Source: Planctomycetales bacterium (lineage in GTDB: Bacteria > Planctomycetota > Planctomycetia > Pirellulales > Pirellulaceae). From it: DNA of 47,480 bases. The position numbers and the translations under genes are program-made. The DNA is taken from assembly GCA_020426595.1 (NCBI GenBank), contig JAGQPS010000001.1, positions 15,882 to 63,361 on the forward strand, read 5' to 3'. Position 1 is the stretch's first letter, and every line of letters begins with the position of its first letter. This document shows, in pieces, positions 17,272-25,461 of this stretch. Below the pieces are notes generated by a model. It was not told the DNA's origin. It searched no databases and saw only the letters and a program-made list of their open reading frames with translations.

Positions 17272-20200
17272 TTAGCGGCCTCCTCGACCACCACGACCAC
17301 TGCCACCCGTGCCGCCGCCTCGAGTGCCACCGCCACCGCCTGGGAAGCCACCACCGCCTCCAGGGAAGCCGCCGCCTCGATTGAATCCGCCGCCCGGCAC
17401 GCCTCCACTTGGAAAGCCACCAGGGAACCCGCCGGGCGTACCGCCAGGAGTGCCGCCACGATTGAAGCCGCCACCGCCTTGCAACATTTGGCGGAAGGCA
17501 TCGCGACGAGCTTGATCGGCCGCCGAAGTGGAACCCGTCGTACCACCGCTCGTGGTCGTTGTCGGGAACAACGCGCCCAAGGCTTCTCGCAACAACTCCG
17601 GATTCACCGAGCTGTCGAGCGAGATGATCTCGAAGTTCTCATCGGCGACGAGTTCCGGCTGATCGAGCACTTCAACGATGTCCACGACCTTCTCGTACAA
17701 GTAATCCGGTCCGGTCACGATCAGGCTCGAAAGCCCGAGGTCGACCGAGATCGCGATCTTGTGAGGTTCGACGTCGGCTCCGTCACCACCGCCGCCGCCA
17801 CCACGACCACCGCGACCGCCCATCAGCTGACGCAGGAACTGCTGCTGCATTTGCATCTGTTGGGCTTGGGGATTGTTGGCGTTGCTGTCGCCGCCGGATT
17901 TGACGAAGTCCGCCAACTGCTCCTTGACGATGTTGGCGACATTCGTCGGGTCGGCATATTGAATCGGGATGACGTGCGTTTTTCCTTCGAGCTCCGGGGG
18001 AACCGGAGGCTGGCTCTGATCCAAGTACCGCAACAACTCCTCGATCAGCTGCAAGTCCTCGGAGTTCGCTTGGACAATCAGGGCGTTGAGCCGAGGATCG
18101 GCCACCATGCCGACGTCACCCGTGGTCTCGAGGTACATCGAGCTCGCGCCCCCCGAGCCACCACTTCCCATCATGCTATTCATGATGTCGCCGGCCGGGC
18201 CACCGATCATGTTGCCCATCATGCCGCCGAGCATGCCCATGCCGCCGCCACCGCCTCCGCTGCTACCGGTGCTCAGTCCCAGCATTTCGGAAAGCAGTTG
18301 CTGGGCTTCGTCCGCCTTGCGGTTGCGCAGGTAATAGACCGTGGGAGTCGGCACCGCATCGTCGATCGCGGCCGACTCACGCAATAGGTCCTCGAGGTCA
18401 TCCAAGGCATCGAGGTCATCCGAGCGGATGATCACGCCGTAAGGAGTCCGTTCAATGAACACCTCGGCGCCAGGGACGCTCGGACGGTCTTGTTGGGTTT
18501 CGTCGGCATCGTTAGAGGCCGACGCTGATTCGTTTCCCTGGGGGCTCTCCTGTGCCGGTTCCTGAACCGTGGATACGAATTGCAACCCACGACGACTGGC
18601 TTGAGTCAGATCGTCATCCGGATCGGCTGGCGCGGGCTGAGCCGGTTCGTCGCGTGGTTCCGGAGCTTCAGGCCGCTCCGTCGGAGCGTCGCCTTCGACC
18701 GTTGGATAACCATCGGGCAGGTCGCGCAGCCCAGGCAAGATCGAGTTCATGTCGATCTGTTGAGGGCGACGAGCTCGGCCACCGGTATCGGGAGTCGCGC
18801 CACCATCGAACATATCGCGTTCGAGCAGGCGAGGACCTTCCTCGCTCATCACCTTGTAGGTCAAACGATTCCCACGATCGATCGAAGGCCAGAGTGCTTG
18901 AGCCCGATTGATCGCCGAATCGGCTGCGGCGCCGGTCAACGGAATGACTCGAGCTCGTGAGCGGTAACCATCGGTTTGCCGCGGAGGATCGATGCTCTCG
19001 ACAAAGCGCGTGATCTCGGCGACTTGAGCGGTCGTGCCTCGAACCACCAAGCGGTTGCGCAGTGGGTCGACGACCACCTTGGGACCATAGCTGGGAGCGG
19101 CGTCCTCGGTGCCGGACGACTCGACGATGCCAAACGTGTCTCGCAACATGTCGAGCACGTCCTCGGGATCGTAGTCACGCAAGTCGATCACACCGAAGTC
19201 GATCGAATTGCCCATCTCCTCGATCGTGGCCTGGGCCAAAGCGTGGTCGGCCGGTCGGCCATAGATCAAGACCGCTTGAGCCTCGGGGGCCACGTCGGCC
19301 CGGATATCGGGGTGGCGATTGGCCAGGAGTGTTTGCAGCACCTTCAGAGCCATCTCCGGGTCCTGACGGACGACATAGGTCTTGAGCGAGAACACATCAT
19401 CGGGCGACGACTCGACCTCCTCACCCGTGCGGTCGGCGACCTCGAGCAACTGCATGAGCTGCTCGACGCGATCCTCGTCGCCGCGATAGTAGAGCCGTAG
19501 ACCGAGCGAATCGGGCGAGATCCAAATCGTTTGATCCTCGTCGGCGAAGCCGTCGTCGGGAATCCCGAACAAACTGCGGGCGAGAACCATCGCCTCGTCG
19601 GCGGTGATGTAGCGCAGCGTGATCGACTGGACGGGTCGCTTCTGCGATTTCGCACGCAACTCGGCGTCGTCGACCAACGCCTTGATCGATCGCAGGTTTC
19701 CAACCGTCTCGCGAATCACGAGTTGATTGGCCAGGCGGATCGCGATCACGCGGCCGTAGTTGTCATCGACGAGATCGCGAATCTCCGGCTCCAAATCGTC
19801 GGCTCGGGCGAACTCCAGGTTGAACGTGCAATTCACGATCTCGTAGCGGCCACGATCGCCGAGCCGGTCGCTCGTCACGTTGGGAATCAGCTGTTCGGGG
19901 ATCTGCTCGAGATCAACCACCATCAACTGCTGCTCGTTGCGAACGAGGGTCACGCCCTTGAGCATCAAGACGTTGTTGAGTAGATCGATACCTTCGGCGA
20001 CGGTGTACTCGCGCGTGTCTTGATACGAGAACGTCCCTTCCGGCAACGTCGTTTCGAGTTGCAGGCTCAGCTCGGCCTGGTCGGCGAACCACTCGATCAC
20101 CTTGTCCCAATCCATCTTTCCGAACGAGAAGGTGATCTTGATCGGCCCATCGGTCGCCGGAGTCTCGGTGACCGGAGGAGTGGTTCGAGTCGGCGTTTCC

Positions 20201-20823
20201 GCGACCTCTTCAGTGGTCGGTGCCTCGATCTCAGGGAGATCGCCGGAAACTTCTAGGCTCAGCACGCGCCAGGCCGCGAGTTGGCTCGGCGAAAGAATGC
20301 GTTGCAACCGCAAGCCGTACCGCGCGTCGATCACGTTGAGATTAACGCCGGGGTCGGCCTCGAGATCGGCCGCGCGAGTTTCCAGCAACTCATCGATGCT
20401 CTGTTGTTGCTCGGCCGTCAACAACAACTTGTCAGCCACGGCGTCGTCGGACAAACCGTTCACGCCTTCTTGAGCCGCGACGATCAGCTCGAGCAATTGA
20501 GCTTGTTCGGGGGTCAGCAAACGCCCGAGTTCGGTTTCCGACTGCATCACGAATTCGTTGATCGCATCGATGCGAGCCGCGATGTCCTCCGGCAGATCAC
20601 CACCGAGCAGGTCCGAGGCGGCTTGCATCCGCGTCTGACGCCATTGCTCGACTTGGCCCATTTGATCTTCCGTCAGGTCGACCAAACTCGCCGCATTGGC
20701 ATCCGACAATACTTGCCCGATACCGAGCAAGTCGGCCGCTTCCTGAGCTTGGGCATGTGTCAACGCCAAGCCATTCACGCCCAAGCAAGCCACTGCCAAG
20801 AATTGCCACAGAGATCGTTTCAT
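17272..20823 (-). CDS. Giant exported protein with an array of secretin N-type domains and a Gly-rich tail
   Basis: 1183 residues from ATG 20823, chosen because MKRSLWQFLAVACLGVNGLAL...AQAQ is a signal peptide; an in-frame GTG at 20844 is the alternative. Residues about 30-190 are helical with recurring LTxxQ motifs (LTEDQMG, LTPEQAQL, LTAEQQQS). An STN-like domain follows near 220-300 (FSFGKMDWDKVIEWFADQ). Then come roughly seven NolW/secretin-N-like units, recognisable by ITLRYITADEAM, VIDLRDYDPEDVLDML, VYYLRNRKADEAQQLL and VIPIQYADPTNVANIV, each with a partner strand such as LIVQANSEDL. The last 80 residues are Gly/Arg/Pro-rich. The secretin channel domain is not visible, so this is probably not a pore. 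Possible periplasmic scaffold; function unknown. Confidence 0.8.
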   Translation of the reverse strand: MKRSLWQFLAVACLGVNGLALTHAQAQEAADLLGIGQVLSDANAASLVDLTEDQMGQVEQWRQTRMQAASDLLGGDLPEDIAARIDAINEFVMQSETELGRLLTPEQAQLLELIVAAQEGVNGLSDDAVADKLLLTAEQQQSIDELLETRAADLEADPGVNLNVIDARYGLRLQRILSPSQLAAWRVLSLEVSGDLPEIEAPTTEEVAETPTRTTPPVTETPATDGPIKITFSFGKMDWDKVIEWFADQAELSLQLETTLPEGTFSYQDTREYTVAEGIDLLNNVLMLKGVTLVRNEQQLMVVDLEQIPEQLIPNVTSDRLGDRGRYEIVNCTFNLEFARADDLEPEIRDLVDDNYGRVIAIRLANQLVIRETVGNLRSIKALVDDAELRAKSQKRPVQSITLRYITADEAMVLARSLFGIPDDGFADEDQTIWISPDSLGLRLYYRGDEDRVEQLMQLLEVADRTGEEVESSPDDVFSLKTYVVRQDPEMALKVLQTLLANRHPDIRADVAPEAQAVLIYGRPADHALAQATIEEMGNSIDFGVIDLRDYDPEDVLDMLRDTFGIVESSGTEDAAPSYGPKVVVDPLRNRLVVRGTTAQVAEITRFVESIDPPRQTDGYRSRARVIPLTGAAADSAINRAQALWPSIDRGNRLTYKVMSEEGPRLLERDMFDGGATPDTGGRARRPQQIDMNSILPGLRDLPDGYPTVEGDAPTERPEAPEPRDEPAQPAPADPDDDLTQASRRGLQFVSTVQEPAQESPQGNESASASNDADETQQDRPSVPGAEVFIERTPYGVIIRSDDLDALDDLEDLLRESAAIDDAVPTPTVYYLRNRKADEAQQLLSEMLGLSTGSSGGGGGGMGMLGGMMGNMIGGPAGDIMNSMMGSGGSGGASSMYLETTGDVGMVADPRLNALIVQANSEDLQLIEELLRYLDQSQPPVPPELEGKTHVIPIQYADPTNVANIVKEQLADFVKSGGDSNANNPQAQQMQMQQQFLRQLMGGRGGRGGGGGGDGADVEPHKIAISVDLGLSSLIVTGPDYLYEKVVDIVEVLDQPELVADENFEIISLDSSVNPELLREALGALFPTTTTSGGTTGSTSAADQARRDAFRQMLQGGGGFNRGGTPGGTPGGFPGGFPSGGVPGGGFNRGGGFPGGGGGFPGGGGGTRGGGTGGSGRGGRGGR

Positions 20824-21575
20824 GAGCAGTCTCGTCTCGATCACTTCCAGTTAGACACCACCGATGCAACCGCCGCGACTTGGGCGGCCGCGATCGGCCT
20901 AGCGAGTTGAAGTTCGACCGGGCAAGCACACCACTGCGGGGTTTGGGCCGACCAACCTGGTCAAGCCCCCGACAGTCAGGTGGAGCGGTGCTCCGACGAC
21001 GATTCAACCTTTCAGTTTAGTTACCGCGGCGGGGCAACCCATGCATCGCTCCGCCAATCAGCTCGAAAAACACATGGAACTCGTGAGGCTCGGACCGAGT
21101 CGCCGCCGTGTCGCGGCCGCATGACCCTTGCAAACGCCTCGCTCGCCTCGGCACTTCGGTACTCCGGCACTCCGGCGTCTCAGCACCTCGGCCCGAACAG
21201 GTCGTGCCATCAACGTTGAGGTTTCGGAGGGCTCGACCTCAGTACTTACGCGGCCCGAACGGGTTTCGCCACGGATTCATGGCGCACGTCGCCGGTGAGC
21301 CACGCAATGCAGGCACTGGGAAAACCGCGCAGCTTTCCCCATCCGGCTCAAGCTCACGAGTTTAAAACCCCGGTTCCCGCCCCAGGTTGCGATACCTCGA
21401 CCGGTTTCACGACGTCGTTCCTTTCGCGTCGTGGTTTCCGCCGTTTGGGCTTGTCGTTTCCCGGGAGAGCTGTCCCGAGACCCTCGGTGGTGGGAGCCCG
21501 CCCGCTACGTCGTCGCCAATCCATTGGACCTGAATCAACAGGCCCCGAGGCCGATGGGCCCATTCGGCATGCCGG
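20824..21575. other. 752-base intergenic region
   Basis: Between the start of the secretin-N protein gene and the stop of the sulfatase gene. Short open frames here lack ribosome binding sites and domain character. It contains the 8-base tandem repeat at 21148-21187; nothing else is recognised. Confidence 0.55.
21148..21187. repeat. Imperfect 8-base tandem repeat, five units
   Basis: TCGGCACT, TCGGTACT, CCGGCACT, CCGGCGTC, TCAGCACC in strict 8-base register, with TCGGCCCG next as a possible sixth unit. It lies in a long non-coding spacer. Confidence 0.65.
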
Positions 21576-23123
21576 CTAGAATCGACTACGGCCATCTCCC
21601 GCTGGTGGAGCAGGTGGGGGGCTGCCAGCCGGCTTCCAGTTTGGATTGGGTTCGTGGGATTGATCGAGATACTCCCGCGCACGTTGGACGAGTTCGGGAT
21701 GATCGGCGGCGATATCATTCGCTTCGCCCAGGTCCTCCGCCAAGTTGTAAAGCTGTATCTCGCCCGTGATCATCGGTTGGCGAACCGCTTTCCAATCGCC
21801 AAACCGCACCGCCTGGCGGCCTCCTTGCTCGTAGAACTCCCAGTAGAGGAACTCGTGATTTTGTTGGTCGGCCGGGTGTCCGGTCAAAGTCGGCCACAGG
21901 CTGATCGAATCGGCCCCCACGGGTTCAAGCCCAGCGATTTCGCCGACCGTCGCCATGAAGTCCCCCTGATAGCTGATGTGGTCGGTCGTCGTATCGGCTG
22001 GGACGACTCCCGGACACCAAGCGATGAGCGGCACTCGAATGCCCCCCTCGTACAGGTCTCGTTTGGTGCCTCGAAGCGGCCCCATTGGATTGAACATCGC
22101 GACCGTCTGGCCTCCTTCGCGATGAGGCCCGTTGTCCGAGGTGAACAAGACCAAGGTTCGCTCGGCGATGCCCAGTTCTTGCAACAGGTCGAGCAGCTCT
22201 CCGACTCCCGCATCGAGCCGAGTGATCATCGCGGCTTGCCCCTTGTCTTGATCCTTCCAATCGAGATCGGCGTAGGCGCCGTAGTCGGGAACCTCTTGTC
22301 CGTTGCCCGTTCCGCGCGTCCCTTCGTTGTTGGCGTGAGGGATCGTCGGCGTGAGGACCAACAGGAATGGCTCGTCGGCTGTTTGCCGGACCCAATTCAA
22401 GGCTTCCGCCATGATCAAGTCGTGGCTGTAGTCGATCCGCTCCGTGGCATAGCCCCCTTCGAAACCGGCTGCCCTGCGCCCCGTTCCTACCACGACGTTG
22501 CGGAGCGGCTCCTTGGTTTCGTTTCGCCAAAGGAATTCGGGGTAGTAGTTGTGCGCGTGGACTTGGTTGAGATAGCCGTAAAAGAAGTCGAATCCCTGTC
22601 GCCTCGGTAGTCCCGCCGCGGCCTCCTCGGCTTCGTCACCCAAGCCCCATTTTCCGCACAGCGCGGTTCGGTAACCCGCTTCGCGAGCCACTTCCGCGAT
22701 CGTCGCGTCATCGTCTCGCAAGGCCTGAATCGATAGGTCGCCTCCCGCGTTGCCGCGGACCCAAGCATGTCCATTGTGTCGGCCGGTCATCATCGTGCAG
22801 CGACTCGGAGCACAAACCGTCGCGCCCGCGTAGAAGTTGCGAAACCGCATTCCTTCTCGTGCCATCTGGTCGAGCCGTGGTGTCTTGATCAACTCTTGGC
22901 CGTAGCAGCCAAGGTCGCCAAAGCCGAGATCGTCGGCGTTGATGATGATGACATTGAGCCGAGGAGGGTCGACCTCCTGCGCCTGGCAATTCGCCGCGAA
23001 CGCCGAGAGGCAATAGCCGACGAAGCTGGCGATGCCCAGGATCAACCACTGTCTCGCGATGACCCGCAGGGTTGGTCGCCGATTGATCCTGGAAGTAGGT
23101 TGGGTTGCGGCAGGCGTCGACAT
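21576..23123 (-). CDS. Exported sulfatase (arylsulfatase-like)
   Basis: 515 residues from ATG 23123, which has GAGGAG 9 bases upstream; a GTG two codons earlier is less well placed. A long signal sequence ends near AANCQAQ. The sulfatase domain begins NVIIINADDLGFGDLGCYG (calcium ligands) and has CAPSR at 104-108, the CxPSR signature whose Cys becomes formylglycine. Later motifs include GKWGLG and FTSDNGPHREGG. The last 25 residues are Pro-rich. The enzyme removes sulfate esters from sugars or aromatics; planctomycetes carry many for marine sulfated polysaccharides, so substrate cannot be assigned. It needs a formylglycine-generating enzyme encoded elsewhere. The alkaline phosphatase gene diverges from it. 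Confidence 0.93.
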   Translation of the reverse strand: MSTPAATQPTSRINRRPTLRVIARQWLILGIASFVGYCLSAFAANCQAQEVDPPRLNVIIINADDLGFGDLGCYGQELIKTPRLDQMAREGMRFRNFYAGATVCAPSRCTMMTGRHNGHAWVRGNAGGDLSIQALRDDDATIAEVAREAGYRTALCGKWGLGDEAEEAAAGLPRRQGFDFFYGYLNQVHAHNYYPEFLWRNETKEPLRNVVVGTGRRAAGFEGGYATERIDYSHDLIMAEALNWVRQTADEPFLLVLTPTIPHANNEGTRGTGNGQEVPDYGAYADLDWKDQDKGQAAMITRLDAGVGELLDLLQELGIAERTLVLFTSDNGPHREGGQTVAMFNPMGPLRGTKRDLYEGGIRVPLIAWCPGVVPADTTTDHISYQGDFMATVGEIAGLEPVGADSISLWPTLTGHPADQQNHEFLYWEFYEQGGRQAVRFGDWKAVRQPMITGEIQLYNLAEDLGEANDIAADHPELVQRAREYLDQSHEPNPNWKPAGSPPPAPPAGDGRSRF

Positions 23124-23446
23124 GTTCACGGGCTCCTCGATGCGGGTGGCCGCCCGACCAATTGCGGGCGTTCGGAGTGGTGTTCCTAGAATCTACTGGT
23201 TCGCGTCGCCCTTCGCGACCAATCGACGTCGCACGAGCGCTGGGGGCGTTTCGGACACGTCTTTAACCGATCCTTCACCGCAATCCGTGGCGTTCCACTC
23301 TGCCAAGCCCCCATGGCTCGACGCTATACTCCACGCTCACGACGATCCTCCGGTGGGATGAATTGACGGATGTCCGCGCATGGGTGACTTGCAGCCGTGA
23401 ATTCGCTGGTCGCCGGTGGTGATGGAAAGCTTTGTTGGAGAAAACG
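23124..23446. other. Divergent promoter region, sulfatase / alkaline phosphatase
   Basis: 323 bases that must hold both promoters. I see no clear Pho box, palindrome or gene in it. Confidence 0.5.
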
Positions 23447-25141
23447 ATGTCTCGGCGTTTGCTTGCGATGGCCCTGGCCCTCACCGCTCCTTTCTTGGGA
23501 ACGAATTCGCGCTGGGTTCGGGCGGACGACCCGCTGCGGGTAATGCAAACGACCGCGATTGAATCGAACCACAGTCCCGTGGCTCACTGGGGATCGCTCC
23601 AAGAGAATTACACGCTGTGGGGCAGCCACTCCAATCGGCTCATTCCCATCTACACGTTTGGCACGCGTGGTCACGGCGACGGCGTCGATCTCGATTCCTA
23701 CTTGGGCGCCCACAGCGTCTACCGGGACGCGGCGGCCATCACCAACCTCTACGGACAATTGCCTCGCAATACTCTGAATCCGGATGCCAACTACTGCGAC
23801 CAGACCGACATTTTTCGATTGCAACAGGCCGCCGCGGCCGCCGGCAAGAAGCACATCTTCCTGGTTGTGTTCGATGGCATGGACTGGCAAACGACCCAGG
23901 CCGCCGCGATCGCTCGGCTCGGTCGAGTCCCCTACGAGTCAGGCCGTGGCACTGGCCACGCCTTCCAAGACTACGATGCCCACGGCACGACCCAATTTGG
24001 CTTCATGGTGACGAGCCCTCACAACGAGGGCACGAACGTCGATGTCAATCGGCAGACCGTCGCCAATCCGGGCGGATCGATGTTGGGTGGTTATGACTTC
24101 ATGGTCGCTGGTCCAGCTCCTTGGTCAGTGCCGACCGATACGTATTACCTGACTTCCAATTCCGAAACGGGCAGCATCGCCCACGCGTACACCGACTCCT
24201 CAAGTTCCGCCACGAGCATGACGGCGGGGATCAAGACCTACAACGGAGGTCTCAACATCGAGCCCAACGGACAGCCGGTCGAGACGATCGCCCAGCAGTT
24301 GCAGCGACAGGGCTGGCGCATCGGAGTCGTGACGAGCGTGCCGATTAGCCATGCGACCCCCGCGGCGGCGTACGCGGTCAATGTGAGTCGCGATGATTAC
24401 CAGGACCTCACGCGCGACCTCTTGGGGCTACCGTCGATTGCGCGCCCCCAGGGCAGTCCGGGTGTCGACGTGTTGATCGGCGCGGGCTGGGGTGTCAATG
24501 CGACGATCGAGGACGACGGCGAGGCTCAAGGCGAGAATTTCGTTCCCGGTAATCGCTACCTGACGGCGGCCGATCTGACCGCGATCGACTCGGCCCAGGG
24601 TGGATCGTGGGTCGTCGCTCAGCGAACCGCGGGACGAGCCGGCGACGAGTCGCTGTTGAATGCGGCTCGGCAAGCGGCTCGCGACGACCAGCGGCTGTTT
24701 GGGTTCTTTGGTACCAGCGCGAGCCACCTGCCATTCCGCACAGCCGATGGCGACTTCGAACCCAGCCCGGGCCGAAAGAAAACCGCGGAGTCCTACACGC
24801 ACGCCGACATCAACGAGAATCCAAGCCTCGCCGAGATGACCGAGTCCGCGTTGATCGTCCTGGGTCGCGACGATCGCCCCTTTTGGATGATGGTCGAGGC
24901 GGGCGATGTCGACTGGGCCAACCACGATGACAACCTCGACAACTCGATCGGCGCGGTCATCTCTGGAGACGACGCCGTCCGAGTCATCTTCGATTGGGTC
25001 GAGGCCAACAGTGACTGGAACGAATCGTTGGTGATCGTCACGGCCGACCATGGACACATGCTGTTTTTGGACGATCCCCAGGCTCTAGCCAACTTGTCCG
25101 CGGGATCGAACGAAGCGGCCGAGGTTGTCCAAGAGCCGTAA
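23447..25141 (+). CDS. Exported alkaline phosphatase
   Basis: 564 residues from ATG 23447, with GGAG 6 bases upstream and a signal peptide (MSRRLLAMALALTAPFLG). The alkaline phosphatase fold is shown by FLVVFDGMDW (metal Asp), the nucleophile motif TDSSSSATSMTAG with Ser near 251, SHATPAAA, VEAGDVDWANHDDN and VTADHGH. It would release phosphate from organic monoesters in the periplasm or outside the cell. The protein ends about 30 residues after ADHGH and has no later His matching H412 of E. coli PhoA, so the third ligand of the first zinc is missing or replaced. Divergent from the sulfatase and followed by hairpins. Confidence 0.9.
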   Translation: MSRRLLAMALALTAPFLGTNSRWVRADDPLRVMQTTAIESNHSPVAHWGSLQENYTLWGSHSNRLIPIYTFGTRGHGDGVDLDSYLGAHSVYRDAAAITNLYGQLPRNTLNPDANYCDQTDIFRLQQAAAAAGKKHIFLVVFDGMDWQTTQAAAIARLGRVPYESGRGTGHAFQDYDAHGTTQFGFMVTSPHNEGTNVDVNRQTVANPGGSMLGGYDFMVAGPAPWSVPTDTYYLTSNSETGSIAHAYTDSSSSATSMTAGIKTYNGGLNIEPNGQPVETIAQQLQRQGWRIGVVTSVPISHATPAAAYAVNVSRDDYQDLTRDLLGLPSIARPQGSPGVDVLIGAGWGVNATIEDDGEAQGENFVPGNRYLTAADLTAIDSAQGGSWVVAQRTAGRAGDESLLNAARQAARDDQRLFGFFGTSASHLPFRTADGDFEPSPGRKKTAESYTHADINENPSLAEMTESALIVLGRDDRPFWMMVEAGDVDWANHDDNLDNSIGAVISGDDAVRVIFDWVEANSDWNESLVIVTADHGHMLFLDDPQALANLSAGSNEAAEVVQEP

Positions 25142-25156
25142 GGGTTCGCTCGGCCC

Positions 25157-25179
25157 CACCAAGCGTTCGGAACTTGGTG
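25157..25179 (+). terminator. Hairpin after alkaline phosphatase
   Basis: CACCAAG (25157-25163) pairs with CTTGGTG (25173-25179), loop of 9 bases, 15 bases after the stop. No U-tract, so a weak terminator candidate. Confidence 0.35.
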
Positions 25180-25222
25180 CCGCATCGGACCAAAACAAAC
25201 CGATCGTGAATCGCCGCCGCCG

Positions 25223-25242
25223 CGAGCCCCGGCCGGGGCTCG
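25223..25242. repeat. Perfect 20-base GC palindrome
   Basis: CGAGCCCCGG followed by its exact reverse complement, with no spacer. It lies between the alkaline phosphatase and the fusion gene. It could be a protein site or a second terminator stem. Confidence 0.6.
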
Positions 25243-25461
25243 GTCGACTTGCTCGGCACTGCATTGTGGTATGATGCGACGGCGTTGCGGCGACCGTGGG
25301 GCGATCTATTTCCCATCCGCCGCGCGACTCTCGTCCGCTACGCGACTCCTCGGCTACGGACTGCTCGAGGACCCGCGTCTTCGCGCGTTAGCGGACCGCT
25401 CCCCACATCGCGACCCACACGTCGCAACCAACACCTCGCAACCCAATTGCTGGAGGCCCCC

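Larger units (their letters stand above)
25142..25461. other. Intergenic region before the large fusion gene
   Basis: 320 bases holding the hairpin at 25157-25179 and the palindrome at 25223-25242. The fusion frame is open back to 25249 but the start at 25462 is far better supported. Confidence 0.55.

Noticed and set aside
17280..17500. GGC/GCC-rich stretch resembling a microsatellite or CRISPR-like repeat
   Set aside because: It encodes the Gly-rich tail of the secretin-N protein and has no uniform repeat-spacer structure.
25249..25461. Upstream extension of the large fusion protein
   Set aside because: It would bury the signal peptide; ATG 25462 has GGAGG and a proper export signal.
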